Part shown: positions 57,219 through 64,000 of the stretch, one piece after another
How the letters are laid out: the number at the start of each line of letters is the position of its first letter
Numbering within the stretch: position 1 is the first letter of the stretch
Origin: an uncultured Arthrobacter sp.
Lineage (GTDB): Bacteria; Actinomycetota; Actinomycetes; Actinomycetales; Micrococcaceae
Direction of reading: 5' to 3'
Assembly (NCBI RefSeq): GCF_947495145.1
Contig: NZ_CANLXP010000005.1
Coordinates: 117,673-181,672, forward strand
DNA: 64,000 bases
Position numbers and translations under genes: made by a program
Notes under the pieces: model-generated
What the model was told of the DNA's origin: nothing
Databases searched by the model: none
Seen by the model: the letters and a program-made list of their open reading frames with translations, nothing else

Positions 57219-60212
57219 GTGCTAATTGTGCTCATCGCCCTCTTCGCGGTGGCCGCAATAGCGCCCCTGATCTTCCGCCTGATGGGCCGCTCGGCCTTCT
57301 ATCTCCTCGCAGCAGTGCCCGGCGCAGGCTTTGTCTGGCTCCTGGCAACGTTCGGCAACTACGTCGACACTGACCAGGCGGGCGCCATCGGTCAGCCCAA
57401 TGCGCCGCCGTCCATCCTTGTTCCCTGGATCCCGCAGCTGCAGCTGGAACTGGCGTTCCGCATGGACGCGCTGTCCGCCGTACTCAGCATCCTGGTTCTC
57501 GGGGTCGGCTCGCTGGTGCTCTTTTACTGCGCCCGCTACTTTAAGCAGGACGACGCCGACATCGGCCCCTTCGGCGCCCAGCTGCTTGCGTTCGCCGGCG
57601 CCATGTTCGGTCTCGTGATCGCCGATGACCTCATCCTCCTGTTCATCTTCTGGGAACTGACCACGGTTCTGTCCTACCTGCTGATCGGCTACTCCCGTCA
57701 CCGGCTGTCCGCCAGGCGAGCAGCACTGCAGGCACTGATCGTGACCACGCTCGGCGGTCTCGCCATGCTGGTGGGCCTGATCATTCTCGGCCAGTCAGCC
57801 GACACCTACCGCCTGTCGGACATCCTCGCGCGTGCGGATTCGCTGACCGGCCCGGCCATCGAGACCGCCATCGTCCTGATTCTGGTCGGCGCCCTTTCCA
57901 AGTCGGCGCTCGTGCCGTTCCACTTCTGGCTGCCCAGCGCCATGGCTGCCCCGACACCGGTCAGCGCCTACCTGCACGCCGCCGCCATGGTTAAAGCGGG
58001 CATCTACCTCATCGCCCGGTTCGCACCGGCGTTTTCCGAGAGCCTGCTGTGGCCCCCGATGGTTCTCGGCCTGGGGCTTGTGACGATGATCTTCGGCGGC
58101 TGGCGGGCCCTGCGCCAGCATGACCTCAAGCTGCTTCTTGCTTACGGCACCGTCAGCCAGCTCGGATTCCTGACCATCGTTGTGGGGCTGGGCGGACAGG
58201 ACGCAGCTCTTGCCGGGCTGGGTCTCCTGCTCGCGCATGGATTCTTCAAGGCGACGCTGTTTTTGGTGGTCGGCATCATCGATCACCAGTCGGGCACCCG
58301 CGATATCCGCAAGCTGTGCGGCATCGGGCGTTCCGCGCCCGTGCTCGCCACCGTTGCCGTCATCGCAGCTGGGTCAATGGCAGGCATCCCTCCCCTCCTG
58401 GGATTCGTTGCGAAGGAATCCGTTTTCGTGGCGTTCATCAACCATGCCGAGGAAAGTGCGTTCGGTGTAGTGGTCCTCGTCGGGATTGTCCTGGGTTCGA
58501 TGCTGACTTTCGCGTACAGCGCACGCTTCGTCTGGGGCGGTTTCGCCCGCAAGTCTTCAACACCCACCCCGTTCAAACGGGTTGAGCCGTCGTTCCTGTT
58601 CGCTCCGGCGCTGCTCGCCGTTGCGTCAGTCGTTTTCGGTCTGTTCCCTGCTCCGCTGGATGCGGCAATCCAGCCATACGTAAGTATCTTCCCAGCCGGG
58701 GAAGAGACCCCGCACTTGCTGCTGTGGCACGGAATCACGCCGGCGCTGTTCCTTTCCGTCCTGTCCATCGCGGGCGGCCTGGCGCTGTTCCTCCTGCGGG
58801 AACGCTTCGAACAGCTGCAAACCCGGATCGCTCCGAACATCGACGCCGAGCAGAATTACAAGATGGTCATCGGTGTGCTCGATGACGTGGCAGTCTGGCT
58901 CACTGGCCGCACCCAGCGCGGTTCGCTGTCCTTCTACCTGTTCGTGATCCTGACGATGGCAATCATCACGCCTCTGACAGCATTGATCCTCTTCGACGCT
59001 CCCGTGCCGCAGGACTGGTATGTGGCGGATTCTCCCGCCCAGCTGATTACCGGCGTCGTCATCATTCTCGCTGCCATTTCAGCGCTGCGCGCCACCAAGA
59101 GGTTTATGGCCGTGATCATGGTGGGCGTGACCGGTTACGGGATCGCGCTGATCTTCGCACTGCAGGGTGCACCTGACCTGGCGCTGACCCAGCTGTTGGT
59201 GGAAACGATCGTGCTGGTCGCCTTCGTGCTTGCTCTGCGGTCCCTGCCTGCACGCCTCTGGCAGCGGGCCCCCGGCCACAAGTACCGTGCGCTCCGCGCG
59301 GTATTGGGCATCTCCTTTGGGGCCGTGATGGTTGCGATTGCCATGTCCGCGATGGCCTCCCGCGTCGCGGAACCCATCTCGCTGAGCTTCCCGTCACTGG
59401 CTTACGACGACGGCGGCGGCGCCAACATCGTCAACGTGACCCTGGTGGATATCAGGGCCTGGGACACTTTTGGTGAGATCAGCGTTCTCGCGATTGCAGC
59501 TACCGGTGTCGCGAGCCTCATCTTCATTCGTGGCCGGGGTGACGGGCGGGTGCGCGCAGACGGGGTCAAGAGCGGCACCGTCGGCAGGAACCAGGAACCG
59601 ATCGATGCCTACGGCCGCGAGGCCGCTGCCCTGGAGCTTGCCAAAAAATTCTCGAGCTCCGTCAATGACGCGTGGCTGGTGGCAGGACGAACCCTGGCAC
59701 CGGAACGCCGCTCGATTATTTTCGAGGTCATCACCCGACTGATGTTCCACTCGGTCATTGTCTTCTCGATCTACCTTTTGCTCGCCGGGCATAACCTGCC
59801 GGGCGGCGGGTTTGCCGGCGGTCTCATGGCGGGGCTCGCGCTGACCATTCGCTACCTGGCGGGCGGCCGGTTCGAACTCGCTGAGGCCACCCCCATCAGC
59901 GCGGGGCTGCTTCTCGGCGGTGGGTTGGCAACGGCGGCGCTTACCGCGATTGTTCCGGTGTTCCTCGGCGGCGAGGTGTTCCAGAGCGCGATCATCGAAA
60001 CTACCTGGCCCGTATTCGGGGACATCAAGTTCGTCACCTCAACGATCTTCGACATCGGGGTCTACATGGTTGTAGTGGGCCTGGTACTGGACGTGCTGCG
60101 CAGTCTCGGTTCGGAGATCGATGAACGCAGCGAGGGCGCAAGCGCCACCATTGACGCCGGTCCGCCGGAGCCGGAGAAAGACCGGGATCAGGAAGAGGAG
60201 GTTGCCCAGTGA
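57219..60212 (+). CDS. mrpA: Mrp-type Na+/H+ antiporter subunit A fused to an MnhB-like domain
   Basis: 997 aa; NuoL-like core (SRHRLSARRAALQALIVTTLGGLAMLVGL, SKSALVPFHFWLPSAMAAPTPVSAYLHAAAMVKAGIYL); C-term MnhB-type SVIVFSIYLLLAGHNLPGGGFAGGLMAGLALTIRYLAGG. Confidence 0.95.
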   Translation: MLIVLIALFAVAAIAPLIFRLMGRSAFYLLAAVPGAGFVWLLATFGNYVDTDQAGAIGQPNAPPSILVPWIPQLQLELAFRMDALSAVLSILVLGVGSLVLFYCARYFKQDDADIGPFGAQLLAFAGAMFGLVIADDLILLFIFWELTTVLSYLLIGYSRHRLSARRAALQALIVTTLGGLAMLVGLIILGQSADTYRLSDILARADSLTGPAIETAIVLILVGALSKSALVPFHFWLPSAMAAPTPVSAYLHAAAMVKAGIYLIARFAPAFSESLLWPPMVLGLGLVTMIFGGWRALRQHDLKLLLAYGTVSQLGFLTIVVGLGGQDAALAGLGLLLAHGFFKATLFLVVGIIDHQSGTRDIRKLCGIGRSAPVLATVAVIAAGSMAGIPPLLGFVAKESVFVAFINHAEESAFGVVVLVGIVLGSMLTFAYSARFVWGGFARKSSTPTPFKRVEPSFLFAPALLAVASVVFGLFPAPLDAAIQPYVSIFPAGEETPHLLLWHGITPALFLSVLSIAGGLALFLLRERFEQLQTRIAPNIDAEQNYKMVIGVLDDVAVWLTGRTQRGSLSFYLFVILTMAIITPLTALILFDAPVPQDWYVADSPAQLITGVVIILAAISALRATKRFMAVIMVGVTGYGIALIFALQGAPDLALTQLLVETIVLVAFVLALRSLPARLWQRAPGHKYRALRAVLGISFGAVMVAIAMSAMASRVAEPISLSFPSLAYDDGGGANIVNVTLVDIRAWDTFGEISVLAIAATGVASLIFIRGRGDGRVRADGVKSGTVGRNQEPIDAYGREAAALELAKKFSSSVNDAWLVAGRTLAPERRSIIFEVITRLMFHSVIVFSIYLLLAGHNLPGGGFAGGLMAGLALTIRYLAGGRFELAEATPISAGLLLGGGLATAALTAIVPVFLGGEVFQSAIIETTWPVFGDIKFVTSTIFDIGVYMVVVGLVLDVLRSLGSEIDERSEGASATIDAGPPEPEKDRDQEEEVAQ

Positions 60213-60706
60213 GCGTCAACATCACGCTGCTTGTCATCATGGGTGCGCTCTTCGCTGCCGGCATCTACCTGCTGCTCGAACGCAGTTTGACGCGCGTTCT
60301 GCTGGGCCTGATTCTCCTCACCAATGGTGCAAACATGCTCCTGCTTGCCGGCGGCGGAGGAGCAGGCAGGGCTCCGCTGTACGCAGCAGACATTCCGGCT
60401 GAGGAATACAGTGATCCGCTGCCGCAGGCATTGATCCTCACCTCCATCGTCATATCCTTCGCCGTCACGGCCTTCATGCTCGGCATCATCTACCGCTCGT
60501 GGGTCCTCGGGCGCCAGGACGAAGTGCAGGACGACATCGAAGACCGGCGGGTGGCATCCCAGAGCAGTTTCGACGCCGAGGACGACGCCGAGGTGCCCCT
60601 GGAGACAACCGAATTCACGCCGGTCGAGGAAGCCGAAGAAGCACCGGGCGCCCAGCGGACAATCACCGGGACGAAGACCAGCAAGCCACCGACGGAGGAT
60701 CGATGA
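60209..60706 (+). CDS. mrpC: Mrp antiporter subunit C with acidic C-terminal tail
   Basis: GIYLLLERSLTRVLLGLILLTNGANMLLLAGGG...DPLPQALILTSIVISFAVTAFML. Confidence 0.95.
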   Translation: MSVNITLLVIMGALFAAGIYLLLERSLTRVLLGLILLTNGANMLLLAGGGGAGRAPLYAADIPAEEYSDPLPQALILTSIVISFAVTAFMLGIIYRSWVLGRQDEVQDDIEDRRVASQSSFDAEDDAEVPLETTEFTPVEEAEEAPGAQRTITGTKTSKPPTEDR

Positions 60707-62331
60707 ACATAGCGAACCTCGCTCCGCTTGCGGTTGTATTGCCATTCCTTGGCGCGGCCCTCGCGTTCCTGCTGATCCGGCACTCCCGGTCGCAGCGGGC
60801 AGTCAGCATCACCACGCTGTCAGTGACACTGTTGATCGAGATATTCCTTCTCATCGATACCAGTGGCAAGGGCACAACCGCCGTCTTCATCGGCAACTGG
60901 GCGGCACCGTTTGGCATCACCATGGTGGTGGATCAGTTCTCCGCCCTGATGCTCGTTGTGTCCTCTGCCGTGAGCCTTGCGGTCCTGGTTTACGCCACGG
61001 GCCAGGGAATGACCGACGGTGATGAAGACGGACCCATCTCGATCTTCCATCCCACGTATCTCATCCTGGTGGCTGGAGTTTCCAACGCGTTCCTCGCCGG
61101 CGACCTGTTCAATCTGTACGTGGGATTCGAAATCCTGCTCACGGCGAGTTACGTGCTCATGACCCTGGGCGGCACCACGCCGAGGATTCGCGCAGGGGTG
61201 ACTTACGTCGTCGTCAGTGTGGTTTCATCGATGCTGTTCCTCATCAGCATCGGCATGATCTATGCGGCCACGGGCACCATCAATATGGCGGACCTGGCGC
61301 TCAAGCTCGCGGACATCGACCATGCAACGCAGATGATCCTGCACCTGATGCTCCTGGTCGCGTTCGGCATTAAAGCCGCCATCTTCCCGTTGTCCTTCTG
61401 GCTGCCTGACTCCTACCCGACCGCTCCCGCGCCGGTGACCGCGGTGTTCGCAGGCCTGCTGACCAAGGTCGGCGTGTACGCGATGGTCCGAACCGAAACC
61501 CTCCTGTTTCCCGGGGACCGCATCAATACGCTGCTCATGGTCGTGGCAATGCTCACCATGATCGTGGGAATCCTCGGTGCGCTGGCGCAGTCGGACATCA
61601 AACGTATGCTCTCGTTCACCTTGGTCAGCCACATCGGCTATATGGTTTTCGGGCTTGCGGTGTCCACCGTGATCGGACTGGGTGCAGCGGTGTACTACGT
61701 AGCGCACCACATCATCGTGCAGACCAGCCTGTTCCTCGTGACCGGACTGATCGAACGACGCGGCGGAACGGCCAACATGGACCGGTTGGGCGGCCTTGCG
61801 AAGATTTCCCCCTTCCTGGCGCTGCTGTTCTTCGTCCCCGGCATGAACCTGGCCGGCATCCCGCCGTTCTCGGGCTTCCTTGGCAAGCTGGGATTGTTGC
61901 AGGCGGGTGTGGAGTTGGGCACGCCCCTGGCCTACGTGCTGGTGGGGGCAGGCGTGCTGACGAGCCTGCTCACACTGCTGGTGATTGCACGGGTGTGGAA
62001 CCGTGCCTTCTGGCGCCGGCCTGAGGACGCTACGCACCCCGACCCCATCCTCATGGCGACTTCGGACGACGGCTCTGCAGTCAGGAACTCCCGCAGGGTT
62101 TCCAAGCACGCAACGGGAAAGTTTGCCGGGAGGAACCCCGTGGACCTGCTGCCACGCACCATGGTCGGAGCTACAGCCGGCCTGGTTGCACTGGGCATCA
62201 GCCTGACCGTGCTCGGCGGGCCGCTCTTCGCGCTGAGCGATCAGGCAGCGCAGCAGATGCTTGAGCGGACGCCCTACATAGACGCCGTCCTCGGCGAAGG
62301 CGCAACCGAGGCGGCAGGAGCAACACCATGA
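60703..62331 (+). CDS. mrpD: Mrp antiporter subunit D
   Basis: ATG at 60703 (MNIANLAPLAVVLPFLGAALAFLL); IKAAIFPLSFWLPDSYPTAPAPVTAVFAGLLTKVGVYAMVR. Confidence 0.95.
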   Translation: MNIANLAPLAVVLPFLGAALAFLLIRHSRSQRAVSITTLSVTLLIEIFLLIDTSGKGTTAVFIGNWAAPFGITMVVDQFSALMLVVSSAVSLAVLVYATGQGMTDGDEDGPISIFHPTYLILVAGVSNAFLAGDLFNLYVGFEILLTASYVLMTLGGTTPRIRAGVTYVVVSVVSSMLFLISIGMIYAATGTINMADLALKLADIDHATQMILHLMLLVAFGIKAAIFPLSFWLPDSYPTAPAPVTAVFAGLLTKVGVYAMVRTETLLFPGDRINTLLMVVAMLTMIVGILGALAQSDIKRMLSFTLVSHIGYMVFGLAVSTVIGLGAAVYYVAHHIIVQTSLFLVTGLIERRGGTANMDRLGGLAKISPFLALLFFVPGMNLAGIPPFSGFLGKLGLLQAGVELGTPLAYVLVGAGVLTSLLTLLVIARVWNRAFWRRPEDATHPDPILMATSDDGSAVRNSRRVSKHATGKFAGRNPVDLLPRTMVGATAGLVALGISLTVLGGPLFALSDQAAQQMLERTPYIDAVLGEGATEAAGATP

Positions 62332-62900
62332 TGACGAGACAACGGATTCCGCTCCGGGTCGAACTGCCCCTGCTCATCTGGTTGGTTCTCGTGTGGGGTG
62401 CGCTCTGGCAGGATTTCAGCCTGGGCAACCTCGTGTTCGGCGCGATCATCGCATTCACGGTCGCCAACCTGCTGTACCTTCCGCCGGTCGAACTCAGTGG
62501 CCGGTTCAACGTCTTCTACGCTGTGGGATTCGCGGGCCGGTTCCTGTATCAACTGGTGCTCGCCAGCGCCCAGGTGTTCTGGCTGGCACTCACCCGCGGG
62601 CCCAAACTCGAGAACGCCGTGGTGGGGGTACGCCTACGTAGCCCGTCCGACCTCCTGGTGACCGCCACCGGGCATATCCTGTCGCTGATTCCGGGATCGC
62701 TCGTGGTGGAGGTGGATCGCTCGACGTCCACCTTGTACCTGCACTGCCTGAACGTCTCCACCAGCGATGACGCCGAGAAAGTCCGGCAGAATGCCCTGCG
62801 TACAGAGGAGTGGTTGATCCGCGTCATGGGAAACCGCGAAGACCTCGCCCGGCTGCACCCTGACGCCCCGCATCACAGCGACGGAAGGAAGCATCCGTGA
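62328..62900 (+). CDS. mrpE: Mrp antiporter subunit E
   Basis: LPLLIWLVLVWGALWQDFSLGNLVFGAIIAF; TATGHILSLIPGSLVVEVDRSTSTLYLHCLNV. Confidence 0.93.
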   Translation: MMTRQRIPLRVELPLLIWLVLVWGALWQDFSLGNLVFGAIIAFTVANLLYLPPVELSGRFNVFYAVGFAGRFLYQLVLASAQVFWLALTRGPKLENAVVGVRLRSPSDLLVTATGHILSLIPGSLVVEVDRSTSTLYLHCLNVSTSDDAEKVRQNALRTEEWLIRVMGNREDLARLHPDAPHHSDGRKHP

Positions 62901-63154
62901 CTGTTGTTCTCGGCATCATTGCCGTTATCCTCGGGATTTCCGCGCTCTGCGCTGTGTACCGGGTGGCGCGCGGGCCCTCAATTCTGGACCGTGTGCTGGC
63001 CGTGGATGTGCTGCTGGCGATTGTGGGTGGAGCGCTTGCTGCCGACATGGTATTCAACGGGCACACCAACAACCTCGTCATCCTGGTGGCGACTTCAATC
63101 GTCGGATTCATCGCGTCGGTAACCGTCGCCCGATTCGTCACGGAAAAGAAGTGA
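62897..63154 (+). CDS. mrpF: Mrp antiporter subunit F
   Basis: YRVARGPSILDRVLAVDVLLAIVGGALAADMVFNGHTNNLVILVATSIVGFIASVTVARFV. Confidence 0.93.
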   Translation: MTVVLGIIAVILGISALCAVYRVARGPSILDRVLAVDVLLAIVGGALAADMVFNGHTNNLVILVATSIVGFIASVTVARFVTEKK

Positions 63155-63158
63155 ACCG

Positions 63159-63545
63159 ATGATGGACGCTGCTCTGGATGTTTTGACCATGGTCCTGCTG
63201 CTCGGCGGGGCACTGATGTCGCTGGCTGCCGCCGTCGGACTTTTGCGGTTTCCTGACCTGCTGAGCCGCATGCATGCTGCAACCAAGCCGCAGGTTCTCG
63301 GCCTGCTGCTGTTCCTGATGGCCATTGCGGTGGAGCAGCGCTCGTGGGCGATTGTGCCCGTGCTGATCATCTGCTGGATCTTCCAGCTGCTTACCGCGCC
63401 GGTGTCCGCACACATGGTGGGGCGCGCGGGCTACCGCACCAAGCACCTGCGCAAGGACCTGCTCAGCATGGATGACCTTGACGATGTTGTGCAACACGCG
63501 GCCACCCGGCGCCGTGAGGCCGGGGACCGCGCGTCCAGCGACTGA
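63159..63545 (+). CDS. mrpG: Mrp antiporter subunit G
   Basis: MVLLLGGALMSLAAAVGLLRFPDLLSRMHAATKPQVLGLLLFLMAIAV; PVSAHMVGRAGYR. Confidence 0.93.
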   Translation: MMDAALDVLTMVLLLGGALMSLAAAVGLLRFPDLLSRMHAATKPQVLGLLLFLMAIAVEQRSWAIVPVLIICWIFQLLTAPVSAHMVGRAGYRTKHLRKDLLSMDDLDDVVQHAATRRREAGDRASSD

Positions 63546-63546
63546 G

Positions 63547-63681
63547 CCTCGCTAGTGATCGACGGCTGCCGCGGCGCCTCGCTAGTAGTCAACGGCTGCC
63601 GCGCCTAGTTTCAACGGCTGCTGCGGCTAGCTAGTAATCGACGGCTGCTGCGGCTCCTAGCTAGTAATCAGGCTGCCGCGG
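63547..63681. repeat. Cluster of about five degenerate 23-30 bp direct repeats
   Basis: Copies of [c]ctagtnntc[ga]acggctgcygcgg between mrpG and the HNH gene. Confidence 0.8.
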
Positions 63682-63727
63682 TGGCGCCGTTGATCAGGGT
63701 GACAGCCGTTGGCCACGGTGCTGGTGG

Positions 63728-64000
63728 TTAGGGTGGTGCGGTGTGGTTGCCGGCACGGGTGAGTTGTTGGTGTATGGCTTCTTCGACGTGCCAGTAGCGG
63801 TTGCGTTTGGGTGTTTGGTTTGGGTCGAGGTATTTGGGTGGTTTGAACCAGGGGATGCCGTGGATTGATTCGACGGACCAGTTCCCTTGGTGGATGAGGT
63901 GGTGGTGCCGGGAGCAGAGCAGCACGCCGTGGTGGATGTTGGTGGTTCCGCCTGCCGCCCAGGGAATGATGTGGTGGGCTTCGCACCAGGTGGCGGGCAT
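63728..64000 (-). CDS. HNH endonuclease, DUF222/13E12-type, C-terminal part (continues beyond window)
   Basis: CEAHHIIPWAAGGTTNIHHGVLLCSRHHHLIHQGNWSVE HNH motif at the right window edge. Confidence 0.85.
   Translation of the reverse strand: MPATWCEAHHIIPWAAGGTTNIHHGVLLCSRHHHLIHQGNWSVESIHGIPWFKPPKYLDPNQTPKRNRYWHVEEAIHQQLTRAGNHTAPP

Noticed and set aside
63547-63681. Possible CRISPR array
   Set aside because: Units are nearly contiguous and degenerate with no uniform unique spacers, and no cas genes are nearby.

Overview
This 64 kb window is high-GC actinobacterial chromosome; gene content and protein style suggest Arthrobacter/Micrococcaceae, which is an inference because no search was run. 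It is mostly housekeeping and transport. I see no prophage, CRISPR array, integrase, transposase or canonical defence island. Main blocks, in order: 5'-truncated TerC-like gene; an AbgB-like amidohydrolase / AbgT transporter / RimK-like ATP-grasp operon (1.06-5.06 kb); ChaB-like protein; an orphan siderophore-binding protein behind a DtxR/IdeR-like operator (5.6-6.7 kb); flavin disulfide oxidoreductase; a complete YclNOPQ-type siderophore ABC operon (9.3-13.1 kb, minus strand); DUF2252, CPBP and MscS genes and a tandem STAS-like pair; a LacI-controlled sugar ABC operon divergent from a glycogen-debranching-type glycosidase (17.5-24 kb); YihY and a Cys-rich DUF326 protein; a second FecCD operon lacking its own binding protein but with a SIP reductase (27.9-32.1 kb); GlgC-like; a cysteine-poor L28/L33/S14 ribosomal cluster with a foldable leader; HU; a CopD-CtaG fusion with an NHL-thioredoxin; HerA-like ATPase; an LpqY-SugABC-like sugar importer; panD; LysR/MFS; YnfA; tRNA-Gly(CCC); a protealysin-like M4 protease with an emfourin-like inhibitor; tryptophan 2,3-dioxygenase; dcd; an Mrp Na+/H+ antiporter operon with an A-B fusion; a short degenerate repeat cluster; and the C-terminal part of an HNH/DUF222-type protein. 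The best leads are the AbgT/ATP-grasp operon, the split siderophore system linked by near-identical promoters 22 kb apart, the 33-bp-spaced LacI operators, SBP/permease intercistronic hairpins in two unrelated ABC operons, the protease-inhibitor pair, and the stop-codon-bearing repeat cluster beside the HNH gene. All family assignments come from reading the translations.
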